Part shown: piece after piece, positions 50,897-59,801 of the stretch
Position numbering within the stretch: the first letter of the stretch is position 1
Layout of the letters: every line of letters begins with the position of its first letter
NCBI RefSeq assembly: GCF_026410195.1
Contig: NZ_JAPMLM010000055.1
Location: 372,001-436,000 of the forward strand
DNA length: 64,000 nt
Direction: 5' to 3'
Source of the DNA: Xanthomarina sp. F2636L
GTDB taxonomy: Bacteria > Bacteroidota > Bacteroidia > Flavobacteriales > Flavobacteriaceae
The notes under the pieces: model-generated
What the model saw: only the letters and a program-made list of their open reading frames with translations
What the model was told of the DNA's origin: nothing
Database searches by the model: none
Program-made: the position numbers and the translations under genes

Positions 50897-51802
50897 TTAT
50901 AAAATATGACCAATTGCCAACAAAATACTAAGAAAAAATGTCGTTAAAGCAAGCTTTTTAAGCTCCAGATCTAACAGTCTTGGCTCCTTGTTTTTACTAA
51001 CTGTAAAAAGATGTTTTATTAAAGGTATATAAGCAATAAAGAATATAAGATTATATATGGAAGTATAATATAAGATACCAAATAATACAGATAAAATTAT
51101 GGCAGATCCAATTAAAAAGTAATGATATAACTTTCCTTTTTCAAAACCCATTTTAACTATAAGGGTGTTTTTATTGGCGTTTCTATCAGAATTTATGTCT
51201 CTTAGGTTGTTTAAATTTAATACGGCCACACTAAGGAAACCAATAGTTGCTGCTGGTAAAAACACTATATGATCTAATTGTTTTGAGAACAATACATATC
51301 CTCCAATCACACTTACTAAACCAAAGAATACAAATACAAACAAGTCGCCTAAACCCATATAACCATAAGCATTATTACCTATGGTGTATTTTAAAGCTGC
51401 ATAAATGGAAAGTAACCCCAAGCCAAAGAATAACATGGCTAAAAGAAAATGATGTGAACCAAAAGCAGATAGAATTGATAAAAGAGCCAAACCGATAGTT
51501 ATAAGAATATTGATTTTTATAGCATCAAGCATTTTTTCTGGAGTGATTTCTCCACTTTGTATGGCGCGTTGTGGTCCAATACGTTCGTGATTATCTGTTC
51601 CTTTAATACCATCTCCATAATCGTTTGCCAAGTTAGATAGTATTTGTAAGCTTAAAGTAGTTAAAATAGCAAATACAAATACCATCCAATCAAAAAAACC
51701 ATTGTAAGCAGCCAAACTTGCTGCAACAATAATTCCTGAAATAGATAATGGAAGGGTTCGCAACCTAAAGGCTGACATCCACGTTTTATATTTTTTTGAC
51801 AT
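50897..51802 (-). CDS. menA: 1,4-Dihydroxy-2-naphthoate polyprenyltransferase
   Basis: A 301-aa UbiA-superfamily membrane enzyme with about 8-9 helices. The first Asp-rich motif is NLANDYGDGIKGTDN and the second is LNNLRDINSDRNANK; both bind Mg-polyprenyl diphosphate. It attaches the isoprenoid tail to DHNA at the inner membrane. It follows menB by 26 bp. Confidence 0.92.
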   Translation of the reverse strand: MSKKYKTWMSAFRLRTLPLSISGIIVAASLAAYNGFFDWMVFVFAILTTLSLQILSNLANDYGDGIKGTDNHERIGPQRAIQSGEITPEKMLDAIKINILITIGLALLSILSAFGSHHFLLAMLFFGLGLLSIYAALKYTIGNNAYGYMGLGDLFVFVFFGLVSVIGGYVLFSKQLDHIVFLPAATIGFLSVAVLNLNNLRDINSDRNANKNTLIVKMGFEKGKLYHYFLIGSAIILSVLFGILYYTSIYNLIFFIAYIPLIKHLFTVSKNKEPRLLDLELKKLALTTFFLSILLAIGHIL

Positions 51803-51828
51803 AAATAAGTTTTGAATCTAATATAGAT

Positions 51829-52668
51829 TTAAGGAATCCATTTTTTAGGAAAGTTAGGTTTGCGCTTTTCTAAAAAAGCATCACGCCCCTCTTTCGCCTC
51901 GTCGGTCATATATGCTAAACGTGTGGCTTCTCCTGCAAATACCTGCTGTCCAACCATCCCGTCATCTGTTAAATTCATAGCAAATTTTAGCATTTTTATA
52001 GATGTTGGCGATTTTGCCAAAATTTCCTGAGCCCATTCGTAAGCCGTATCCTCTAATTCTTCATGAGGAATCACTGCATTTACCATACCCATTTCAAAAG
52101 CTTCTTGAGCGGAATAGTTTCTTCCTAAGAAAAATATTTCACGAGCTTTTTTTTGCCCAACCATTTTGGCTAAATAAGCTGACCCATATCCTCCATCAAA
52201 ACTTGTAACATCAGCATCAGTTTGTTTAAAAATAGCGTGTTCTTTACTTGCTAGGGTTAGATCGCAAACAACATGCAAACTGTGCCCTCCTCCAACGGCC
52301 CATCCCGGAACCACTGCAATAACAGCTTTTGGCATAAACCTAATAAGACGTTGAACTTCTAGAATATTTAATCTATGATACCCATCATCCCCAACATAAC
52401 CTTGATGCCCTCTAGCTTTTTGGTCTCCTCCTGAACAAAACGAATATACCCCGTCTTTTGTTGAAGGACCTTCAGCAGAAAGCAATACCACTCCTATGTT
52501 TACATCTTCACCAGCATCGTAAAAGGCATCGTATAATTCTTTTGTGGTTTTTGGTCTAAAAGCATTACGAACATCTGGTCTGTTAAAAGCAATTCTTGCA
52601 ACACCATGACATTTTTTGTAGGTAATGTCTTCATATTCTTTAGCTACAACCCAATTAATTTCCTTCAT
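51829..52668 (-). CDS. menB: 1,4-Dihydroxy-2-naphthoyl-CoA synthase
   Basis: A 279-aa crotonase-fold enzyme. Landmarks are FNRPDVRNAFRPKTTKEL, the oxyanion segment FCSGGDQKARG, VVPGWAVGGGHSLHVV, and TSFDGGYGSAYLAKMVGQ, all specific to MenB. It cyclises OSB-CoA to DHNA-CoA. It is first in a leftward menB-menA unit. Confidence 0.95.
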   Translation of the reverse strand: MKEINWVVAKEYEDITYKKCHGVARIAFNRPDVRNAFRPKTTKELYDAFYDAGEDVNIGVVLLSAEGPSTKDGVYSFCSGGDQKARGHQGYVGDDGYHRLNILEVQRLIRFMPKAVIAVVPGWAVGGGHSLHVVCDLTLASKEHAIFKQTDADVTSFDGGYGSAYLAKMVGQKKAREIFFLGRNYSAQEAFEMGMVNAVIPHEELEDTAYEWAQEILAKSPTSIKMLKFAMNLTDDGMVGQQVFAGEATRLAYMTDEAKEGRDAFLEKRKPNFPKKWIP

Positions 52669-52800
52669 AGTTCAATTTTAATTTACTGATTCAAAAATAG
52701 GTATTTTCAAGCAATTTCGATCTGAGTAATTTTTTTTATTGTTAAAATTCTTTTAAAAATTTGATACTATTTTTTACCTTGTAAAACAACCACTACAATT

Positions 52801-53247
52801 ATGAAAGTTATAAACTCCCCTATTAAACACCTTATTGAAGATACAATCCATCTAAAAACAGGTGACTTTTACTTTTTTAAAGACTTTATAATTGCAGAAT
52901 TTAAAGAAGGCAGCCATATTTCTTTTAATGAATTTGAAGAAGTTATGGAATTGGGCAAGAAGAAGTATAAATTAGAAAATGATAAACTCAATTCTGTTCC
53001 TATTGGATTTATTTCAAATCGTATTCACTCGTATTCTGTAGATCTTATTGATATGTTTAAAAACTCAAAATTCACTAATCAATTATCTGCATATGCAATT
53101 GTGTCATATAGTGAGGTTACTAGAAAATTTTTGAGTTTAGAAGATCAATATTTTGTAATTCCAAGACAAAAATTTAACAACCTTTTGGAAGCTGTAGATT
53201 GGGTTGAAAGTGAAATTAAAATAAAAACAGCTATGTATAACAAGTAA
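52801..53247 (+). CDS. Unknown alpha/beta protein, first of two tandem paralogues
   Basis: A 148-aa soluble protein, no signal. The blocks TGDFYFFKDFIIAEFKEGS and FISNRIHSYSVD recur in the next gene as IGNFYFFENFVVVEYAEDS and MIVNKIHSYNTV. The strand-helix pattern recalls STAS/SpoIIAA-like domains, which is a guess. It is co-transcribed with its paralogue (5-bp gap). Confidence 0.6.
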   Translation: MKVINSPIKHLIEDTIHLKTGDFYFFKDFIIAEFKEGSHISFNEFEEVMELGKKKYKLENDKLNSVPIGFISNRIHSYSVDLIDMFKNSKFTNQLSAYAIVSYSEVTRKFLSLEDQYFVIPRQKFNNLLEAVDWVESEIKIKTAMYNK

Positions 53248-53252
53248 GTATA

Positions 53253-53675
53253 ATGAAGCCTATTATCGAATCGTATCTATCTCGTAAAACTAATAAAACA
53301 TATAATCTAAAAATAGGAAACTTCTATTTTTTTGAGAATTTTGTCGTTGTCGAGTATGCTGAAGATTCTCTTGTCTCTATGGCTGCTTTACAAACAATAA
53401 AAACTATTGGTTTACAACATTATGGCACCAAAAGCCCCTTTGGAATGATAGTGAATAAAATTCATTCTTATAATACTGTACCAACAGATGCAATGAAACT
53501 AGAAAAAGAAGTTCCAAATTTAATAGCAACAGCTATTGTTAGTAAAGATCTAACGAAAACAATTAATTTCGACTTAGAAAATCATTTTTTTAAACATATT
53601 AACCGTCGCATATTTTCGACATTAGAAGATGCTGAAAAATGGATTGTCAAAAAAGTTGAAGAACACAACAGCTAG
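53253..53675 (+). CDS. Unknown alpha/beta protein, second of two tandem paralogues
   Basis: A 140-aa protein sharing the G-[DN]-FYFF and N-[KR]-IHSY blocks and the terminal LEDAEKWIVKKVEE helix with its upstream neighbour. It keeps about the same length, so it is a tandem duplicate rather than a fragment. Its stop codon abuts that of the convergent cvfB-like gene with no gap. Function unknown. Confidence 0.6.
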   Translation: MKPIIESYLSRKTNKTYNLKIGNFYFFENFVVVEYAEDSLVSMAALQTIKTIGLQHYGTKSPFGMIVNKIHSYNTVPTDAMKLEKEVPNLIATAIVSKDLTKTINFDLENHFFKHINRRIFSTLEDAEKWIVKKVEEHNS

Positions 53676-54506
53676 TTAAATTAAATAGATTCCGTCGTCT
53701 TTAATTTCAATCAATTTTTGTTTATATAAAGAGCCAACAGCTTTTTTAAAGCTTTTTTTACTCATTTGAAGCACTCGCTTAATATCTTCAGGTGCAGACT
53801 TATCTGTTAAATTTAAATAACCACTATTATCTTGAAGTTCTATCATAATAGCATCGGCATTTGGTTCAATATTTCTATAACCTATTTGCCCTAAAACAAT
53901 ATCAATTTTATTATCAGATCTAACTTTCTTAACATAGCCTTTTAATCTATCTCCAATACTTAAGTCTTGAAATATATCGTCTTTAAAAATAAGTCCAGAA
54001 TGTTTTTTGTTTACAATTACATTCATTCCAATATCCGAAGGATGAGATACAATTAAGTCAACTTTATCAAACTCTTTTACAGTTAATTCTTTATTATCTA
54101 AAAACTGGTTTGTTTTACTAGAAGCAACCAATCTATCTGTTTTCTCATCTAAAAAGCAATACACAAAATACCAACCTCCTTTTTTCATTGGAAAGGCTTG
54201 TTCTCTAAAAGGACAAAATAATTCCTTAAGCATTCCCCAATCTAAAAAAGCACCATGATCTGTAACGGCATTACACCTTAATAAGGCGAAGTCTCCTTTT
54301 TTAATATATGGCTTATCTGTAACAGCAACCAAGCGTTCCTCGTTATCTAAATAAACAAACACTTCAATTTTTTCCCAAATTTTAAATGTTTCTGGAACAT
54401 ATCTATTTGGTAATAATATTTCGTTTCCTTCATCATCAGCCAAATATAAGCCTTGTTCTGATTCGCGAATTATTTCTAAGGTATTGTATTCTCCTAAATG
54501 TATCAT
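53676..54506 (-). CDS. CvfB-like S1-domain RNA-binding protein
   Basis: A 276-aa protein built of S1-type beta barrels (GDFALLRCNAVTDHGAFLDWG near residue 70; GDRLKGYVKKVRSDNKIDIVL near residue 183). A C-terminal winged helix follows (MSKKSFKKAVGSLYKQKLIEI). This matches the CvfB/YitL family of RNA-binding regulators. The -7 promoter box ends 4 bases before its ATG. Confidence 0.88.
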   Translation of the reverse strand: MIHLGEYNTLEIIRESEQGLYLADDEGNEILLPNRYVPETFKIWEKIEVFVYLDNEERLVAVTDKPYIKKGDFALLRCNAVTDHGAFLDWGMLKELFCPFREQAFPMKKGGWYFVYCFLDEKTDRLVASSKTNQFLDNKELTVKEFDKVDLIVSHPSDIGMNVIVNKKHSGLIFKDDIFQDLSIGDRLKGYVKKVRSDNKIDIVLGQIGYRNIEPNADAIMIELQDNSGYLNLTDKSAPEDIKRVLQMSKKSFKKAVGSLYKQKLIEIKDDGIYLI

Positions 54507-54510
54507 GCTG

Positions 54511-54518
54511 CAAAGGTA
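54511..54518 (-). promoter_or_regulatory. -7 promoter box adjoining the cvfB-like start codon
   Basis: The minus strand reads TACCTTTG (TAnnTTTG), then four bases, then ATG 54506. This predicts a leaderless or near-leaderless transcript. Confidence 0.5.
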
Positions 54519-54542
54519 GTAATATTAGCTATTAGAAATAAA

Positions 54543-54582
54543 AAAAGCGTTACAATTCCAAAATAAGAAATGCAACGCTTTT
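54543..54582 (-). terminator. Terminator after the DUF2853 gene
   Basis: AAAAGCGTT (54543-54551) and AACGCTTTT (54574-54582) pair, with a T-run following on the minus strand. Confidence 0.7.
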
Positions 54583-54598
54583 ATTTAAAAGTAATATA

Positions 54599-54937
54599 TT
54601 AATAAACTGATTCTTTTTTAAAATGTTTAGTTAATAAATAATAGACTACTGGTCTATATTTATTTCTATTAGACTGTCCATACTGATCCATAACAGCCTG
54701 AATACCTTTGTCTAAATCTGAACTATCTTTTAAACCTAGTTTTTTTATTAAAAAATTATTTTTTACAGTAGCTAATTCTGAAGGATCGGATCCGGAAACT
54801 GTTGCTGCATCTGCATTATAAATTGATGGTCCACAACCAATAGTAACTTTAGTTAGTAAATCCATATCTGGATTAACACCGCACTTGTCTTTTAAATCTG
54901 CAGCATACTTCACAATTAATTCATCTCTTTTTCCCAT
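54599..54937 (-). CDS. DUF2853 family protein
   Basis: A 112-aa small helical protein. The pattern KYAADLKDKCGVNPDMDLL, CGPSIYNADAATVSGSDPSE and YRPVVYYLLTKHF matches DUF2853, whose structure is known but whose function is not. It is monocistronic with its own terminator. Confidence 0.82.
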   Translation of the reverse strand: MGKRDELIVKYAADLKDKCGVNPDMDLLTKVTIGCGPSIYNADAATVSGSDPSELATVKNNFLIKKLGLKDSSDLDKGIQAVMDQYGQSNRNKYRPVVYYLLTKHFKKESVY

Positions 54938-55096
54938 ATTAAATTTAATTTTTAGATTAATAATAATTAGAACTTAAATATAGGCAATATCTGTATAATT
55001 TGAAAGAATATTATGATGATATTTAAACCATAGCCTCACTTTTTTAGTATTTATGATTTTTCTAAATTCAAAAAAAAACAGATTAATTAAAATCTA

Positions 55097-56857
55097 TCAT
55101 TTAATAAACTTGAAATAATCAAGCAACACATCATCATTTAAAGTCCTTGGGGTAAAGATCTCTAATAATTTTGGCTGATTGGATGCTTCAAAAAAGACTT
55201 TTAATTGTGCTTTTAATTGTCTTTCGTTGGAAGCTATATCATAATCAAAATCGTACATTTTACAAAGTTGCTTTGCTGTTAGATTATGTGTAGTTTCAAA
55301 GTAAGTATCAAATTTTTTCGTGTTTTTATGTCCAGGAAGGATTCTAAAAATACCACCACCCTGGTTATTTATTAGAAGAATTCTAAAATTATTAGGAATA
55401 TAATTATTCCAAAGTGCATTACTGTCGTAAAAGAAACTTAAATCTCCTGTTATAAAAATGGTTGGGATTTTATTTGCTTTAGAACAACCAATGGCTGTGC
55501 TTGTACTTCCATCAATGCCACTTGTACCACGATTACAAAAAACTGAAATGGTTTTCTTTAAATCGAAAAGCTGCGTGTAGCGAATGGTTGAACTATTTCC
55601 TAATTGTAAAACTGTTTGTTCTGGTAAGGCTTTTAAAATAGAATCGAATACTTTAAAATCACTAAAAGGAACTTCATTTAAATATAATTGATGCTTTTCT
55701 TCTCTTAGGAGTTTAATATCGCTCCAATAGGGTTTATAATCGCTCTTAACAAAATGTGTAAGCCTTGGCAACAATGCATTAAAAAACTGATTTGGAGTTG
55801 CCTCAATATGCTTGTCTAAACAAAAAAACGTGTCATAAGCATTCTTTTTATCAATATGCCAATGATGTTTGGGCTGAAACTTTCTTAAAAATTGTTTTAT
55901 CTTCTTTGAAACAATCAGACCTCCAAAAGTAACTAAAACATCTGGTTGCAATTTTTTAAAATCTTCTTCAGAAAGAGGCGCAATCAGTTTATCTATACTA
56001 TTAAAAAAATGTTTGTTGTGAACATTAGAAGTGGTTTCTGTAAAAACAATAATACTATTATCTTTAGCCAATTCGTCCAAAATATGTTGTTCAACTTTAT
56101 TAGGCTGATTGGCTCCTATCAGAATCATTTTTTTAGAATAACTATTCCAATCATCATAACATTCTTGAATAAAGAAATCGTCAATTTTTCTCTTTTTCAC
56201 CTCAATATCTATAACTTTTGGCTTGACATCAAGGGTTTCAGTGGTTTCATAGAGAGGTTCTTCAAAAGGAATATTTATATGTACAGGTCCATGTGCAGAA
56301 ATAGCTTTATTTATAGCTGTATTAATCTTAGTTTCGTTTTCATCGTCAAGTTCTTGCTTCACACCCAAAATACGTTCCAGTTTATTTTCAATAGACTTGA
56401 TAATAGCTGGTTCATTTTCATTAGGATTTTTAGGAGCATTTTCAAAATTCAACTTTAAATTGGCAGAAAATAAAATATGGTTTGCAAAGACATCTTTCTG
56501 ATTTATAGTCTGTCCATCCCCAATTCCAATAAGGTAATTTGGTCTATCTGCCGAAAGAACAACTAAAGGAATGTCGCTATAAAAAGCCTCAGAAATTGCT
56601 GGATAATAATTTAGTAAAGCACTTCCAGAGCTACATACCAAAGCTGTAGGACTTTCTAATTGTTGTGCTATTCCTAGAGCAAAAAAACCAGCACAGCGCT
56701 CGTCTACAATACTATAGCATGTAAAAAATGGATCGTTAGTAAAACCAATAGTTAAAGGCGCATTTCTACTTCCTGGAGAAATAATAATATGTTGAATATT
56801 TTTGGCTTTGCACAACTGAATAACGGTTTGAGCAAGAGGGTTTTTTGGGTATAGCAT
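55097..56857 (-). CDS. menD: 2-Succinyl-5-enolpyruvyl-6-hydroxy-3-cyclohexene-1-carboxylate synthase
   Basis: A 586-aa thiamine-diphosphate enzyme. The N-terminus has IISPGSRNAPLTIGF and the catalytic glutamate region SIVDERCAGFFALG. The C-terminal ThDP motif is GDLSFFYDSNALWN...NNQGGGIF, and FCNRGTSGIDGSTSTAIG is MenD-specific. It joins isochorismate with 2-oxoglutarate. It lies 50 bp after menF in the same direction. Confidence 0.95.
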   Translation of the reverse strand: MLYPKNPLAQTVIQLCKAKNIQHIIISPGSRNAPLTIGFTNDPFFTCYSIVDERCAGFFALGIAQQLESPTALVCSSGSALLNYYPAISEAFYSDIPLVVLSADRPNYLIGIGDGQTINQKDVFANHILFSANLKLNFENAPKNPNENEPAIIKSIENKLERILGVKQELDDENETKINTAINKAISAHGPVHINIPFEEPLYETTETLDVKPKVIDIEVKKRKIDDFFIQECYDDWNSYSKKMILIGANQPNKVEQHILDELAKDNSIIVFTETTSNVHNKHFFNSIDKLIAPLSEEDFKKLQPDVLVTFGGLIVSKKIKQFLRKFQPKHHWHIDKKNAYDTFFCLDKHIEATPNQFFNALLPRLTHFVKSDYKPYWSDIKLLREEKHQLYLNEVPFSDFKVFDSILKALPEQTVLQLGNSSTIRYTQLFDLKKTISVFCNRGTSGIDGSTSTAIGCSKANKIPTIFITGDLSFFYDSNALWNNYIPNNFRILLINNQGGGIFRILPGHKNTKKFDTYFETTHNLTAKQLCKMYDFDYDIASNERQLKAQLKVFFEASNQPKLLEIFTPRTLNDDVLLDYFKFIK

Positions 56858-56907
56858 CTTGGAAAAAATCTAGCTGTAAATGTAGTAAATAGACAGTCTA
56901 AATAAAA

Positions 56908-58047
56908 TTATTGTAATACCTTTTTCATGACTTGAGATTTAGCTACTGTTTCTTGCCACTCTGCTTCAGGGTTAGAGTCTTTTGTGATTCCTCCTCCTAT
57001 ATAAATAAGGGCCGTATCATCTAAAATTTGCATACAACGCAGATTTACAAATAAGTTTGAAACTTTTTTTACAGACCCGTAGGCATTATTTTCAACATTA
57101 CGCCTATTGGTGTTTCTAATGGTTTTCTCTAGTAAATTTAATTCACCTAAAAAGCCCGTGTAAAATTCCCTATTGTAGTTTTCATTTTTTAAAATAAATT
57201 GTTTTGCTTCTTCTTTTGGCATCCCGCAAACTGCAGGTGTTGGATGCAACTTGTTAAGTAAATCTTTAAAACTAGAGGATTTAAAATTTAAAATTCCAGA
57301 AATATTGGTCTGTAAATGAAGTAAATTACCAGCTTTTATTGTTTTAACCTCAGAAACACGAACATTTTCCGTTGCCTCTTCCAAACTCTGTAAAATAAAA
57401 TCTGTAACAAATTGTTGCTCCTCTTTTTCTTTATTTTGCCAAAGCACATCATCTGTACCTTCAAATTTTTGCGTTCCAGCCAATGCCATGGTTTTAAATC
57501 TAGAACCTTCTGTGCTAATTAAACTTTCTGGAGTAGCACCAAGCCACAAACCTATCTCTGGATGATACCAACAATACACAAAAGCCGTCGGGTAATTATG
57601 AAGTAAACTTTTAAACGTATCTAAAGGATCTACCTCTGGAAGCTTAACAGGTTCGCACCTAGATAAAACTACTTTTTGAAATTGATTTTCATTTATACCT
57701 TCAATGCCTTTTTGAACTAATTCTATATGAAACTCTTTATCAGATTTAGTTATTGAAGACATTTTTTGAACACTCTCTACCCCACCATTTTTATTCCTTA
57801 GGCTTGATTTGAAAGAACTACAAACAAAAGAAAGAGATTCTTCAACGGGAATTAAAACAGACAGTTTAGTTGCATCAAAAGGTGCAAATACAAAACCTTT
57901 TTCCGAATAATCTTTCGCAATATGAAGTTGATCTGTTTTCTGATGCAGCGCTTTTACCTCCACTTCTTTAGGTTTTCTATAAACCACAAATGGTAATTGA
58001 TTGTTGAACTGCTGTTGAATATTTTTAAAAAAATCTTCAGAAGTCAT
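56908..58047 (-). CDS. menF: Isochorismate synthase
   Basis: A 379-aa chorismate-utilising enzyme from ATG 58047, which shares one base with the stop of the upstream thioesterase gene (TAATG). Typical motifs are FQKVVLSRCEPV, GATPESLISTEG, MALAGTQKFEG, TPAVCGMPKEEA, REFYTGFLGE and YIGGGITKDSNPEAEW. It makes isochorismate for menaquinone. No siderophore genes are nearby, and menD follows directly. Confidence 0.93.
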   Translation of the reverse strand: MTSEDFFKNIQQQFNNQLPFVVYRKPKEVEVKALHQKTDQLHIAKDYSEKGFVFAPFDATKLSVLIPVEESLSFVCSSFKSSLRNKNGGVESVQKMSSITKSDKEFHIELVQKGIEGINENQFQKVVLSRCEPVKLPEVDPLDTFKSLLHNYPTAFVYCWYHPEIGLWLGATPESLISTEGSRFKTMALAGTQKFEGTDDVLWQNKEKEEQQFVTDFILQSLEEATENVRVSEVKTIKAGNLLHLQTNISGILNFKSSSFKDLLNKLHPTPAVCGMPKEEAKQFILKNENYNREFYTGFLGELNLLEKTIRNTNRRNVENNAYGSVKKVSNLFVNLRCMQILDDTALIYIGGGITKDSNPEAEWQETVAKSQVMKKVLQ

Positions 58048-58472
58048 TATTTCTTTTTTGGAAGTGAAATGGTTGATAGTCTGCAAATAGATATCAAATT
58101 ATCATCATCGTCCGTAACTCTAATATCTATTAATTGTGTGGTTCTACCTTTGTGTAAAAAAGTCGCTCTAGCATAAACATAGCCTTCTGTCACACTTTTT
58201 AAATGGTTGGCAGTAATTTCCAAACCACGCACAAATTTATTTTCTATATCGATAAAGAGATGAGATGCAAAACTTCCAACACTTTCGGCCAAAGCTGCTG
58301 TTGCACCTCCATGTAAAACACCATCTGGTTGATAAACTCTGGAGTCAACAGGCATTCTGGCTACTAAGAAATCAGCACCATAATCGACCATTTCAATATT
58401 TAAAGTTTCCATTAAGGTATTTTTACTGGCAGCATTTGCTTTTGCAAGCACACTTTCTTTAGATAATTGCAT
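58047..58472 (-). CDS. PaaI-type hotdog thioesterase; candidate DHNA-CoA thioesterase (MenI role)
   Basis: A 141-aa hotdog-fold protein from ATG 58472; the longer frame would run into the divergent hydrolase gene. Catalytic features are DGVLHGGATAALAESVGS, with HGG and the acidic residue of the central helix, and the tetramer strand RGLEITANHLKS. It is translationally coupled to menF and 1.2 kb upstream of menD. Menaquinone synthesis needs a hotdog enzyme to release DHNA from DHNA-CoA before MenA acts, so this is a strong positional candidate. General phenylacetyl-CoA-type clearance is the alternative. Confidence 0.8.
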   Translation of the reverse strand: MQLSKESVLAKANAASKNTLMETLNIEMVDYGADFLVARMPVDSRVYQPDGVLHGGATAALAESVGSFASHLFIDIENKFVRGLEITANHLKSVTEGYVYARATFLHKGRTTQLIDIRVTDDDDNLISICRLSTISLPKKK

Positions 58473-58512
58473 AGAAAATTGTATTTTTAATATCGAATTG
58501 TAAAAGTACAAA

Positions 58513-59148
58513 ATGAATTTAGAAGAAAGAGAAATATCATACACAACTACCAATAGCTATTCCACATTAAACAGCTTAACTTCTAAAACTAAAAATGTTT
58601 GGTTTGTTTGTCATGGGATGGGATTTTTAAGTCGTTATTTTTTAAGATATTTTACGGGTTTAAATTCAGATGAAAATTACATCATTGCACCACAAGCCCA
58701 AAGCAAATATTATTTACCTCCTAAACAAAAACATGTTGGAGCTAGTTGGTTGACTAAGGAAAATACGCTTAAGGAAACAGAAAATGTTATGACTTATTTT
58801 GATGCTGTATTTGAAGCTGAAAATATTCCAAAAGATAAAAATCTAATAGTTTTAGGCTATTCTCAAGGTGTGAGTGTCGCATTGAGATATGTCGCAAAAA
58901 AGAAATTGAATTGCAAGCAATTGATTATGCATTCTGGAGGAATCCCAATAGAATTAGAACCTCAAAATTTCGAGTTTTTAAACGCTAAAGTTTCTATGAT
59001 TTATGGCACAGAAGATCCATATCTAGATGAAAAACGCATGGAACAAGAAACAAAAAGAGGCAAGAAACTGTTTGGAAAGAACTTAAATATTATTTCTTTT
59101 GAAGGAAAACATGAAGTGAATATTGAGCTTATCAAGGTTTTAGTTTAA
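58513..59148 (+). CDS. Alpha/beta hydrolase (phospholipase/carboxylesterase-like)
   Basis: A 211-aa hydrolase with nucleophile Ser in LGYSQGVS (GxSxG), acid Asp in YGTEDPYLDEKR, and His in SFEGKHEVNIE, the standard order and spacing. WFVCHGMG holds the oxyanion loop. It diverges from the menF-linked thioesterase. MenH, which is missing from the window, is also an alpha/beta hydrolase, but the motifs here look more like esterases. The next gene is 4 bp downstream. Confidence 0.8.
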   Translation: MNLEEREISYTTTNSYSTLNSLTSKTKNVWFVCHGMGFLSRYFLRYFTGLNSDENYIIAPQAQSKYYLPPKQKHVGASWLTKENTLKETENVMTYFDAVFEAENIPKDKNLIVLGYSQGVSVALRYVAKKKLNCKQLIMHSGGIPIELEPQNFEFLNAKVSMIYGTEDPYLDEKRMEQETKRGKKLFGKNLNIISFEGKHEVNIELIKVLV

Positions 59149-59152
59149 AAAC

Positions 59153-59728
59153 ATGAACATACCTTTTTTAGAAAATAGCCATGTAAAACTCTCTTTACTA
59201 GATTTAAGTAATTACACGCATTTACAAGATATTGCAGCTGAAAATGATTTAATTTTCTACTCTCCTAGCGATATTTCTACTTTAGAAAAATTTAAAGAGT
59301 ATGTTCAAGTTGCTGTAGATGGCTATTATCATAAAACCATCATACCGTTTATTATTTACGATAAAACTAAACAAGCTTATGCTGGAAGCACACGTTTTGG
59401 ACTAATAAATTGGGAAAATAAAACCTTACATATTGGCTGGACTTGGTTAGGAAGAGATTTTCATGGTACAGGTTTAAATAAACAAATCAAATTTTTAATG
59501 CTTCAATATGCTTTTGAAACTTTAGAGTTTGAAAAAGTTGAATTTAGAATAGACGAGCGAAACGTGCAGTCTAGAAAAGCTGTTGAAAAAATTGGAGCCA
59601 GCTTAGAAGGGATTTTAAGAAAAGACACCTTAATGCAAGATGGATATAGAAGAAATACGTGTTGCTATGGCATTTTAAAAGAGGAATGGCCAGATATAAA
59701 AACAAATATTTTTTCTAAGACTTTTTAA
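59153..59728 (+). CDS. RimJ/RimL-like GNAT acetyltransferase
   Basis: A 191-aa GNAT. Blocks are HIGWTWLGRDFHGTGLNKQIK (acetyl-CoA loop) and VEFRIDERNVQSRKAVEKIGA, followed by EGILRKDTLMQDGYRRNT. This is the RimJ/L-type pattern for acetylation of amino groups on proteins or small molecules. It is co-transcribed with the alpha/beta hydrolase. Confidence 0.83.
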   Translation: MNIPFLENSHVKLSLLDLSNYTHLQDIAAENDLIFYSPSDISTLEKFKEYVQVAVDGYYHKTIIPFIIYDKTKQAYAGSTRFGLINWENKTLHIGWTWLGRDFHGTGLNKQIKFLMLQYAFETLEFEKVEFRIDERNVQSRKAVEKIGASLEGILRKDTLMQDGYRRNTCCYGILKEEWPDIKTNIFSKTF

Positions 59729-59801
59729 GGAAATCCAAACAATAGAGACTTACGTACAAGAGACGCTGAAAAAAGTAAAACTTTATATAAACTTTTGTGA
59801 A

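Noticed and set aside
55946-56458. 170-aa plus-strand open frame within menD
   Set aside because: Phe/Ile/Asn-rich antisense frame over an intact menD; it has no start context or homology.
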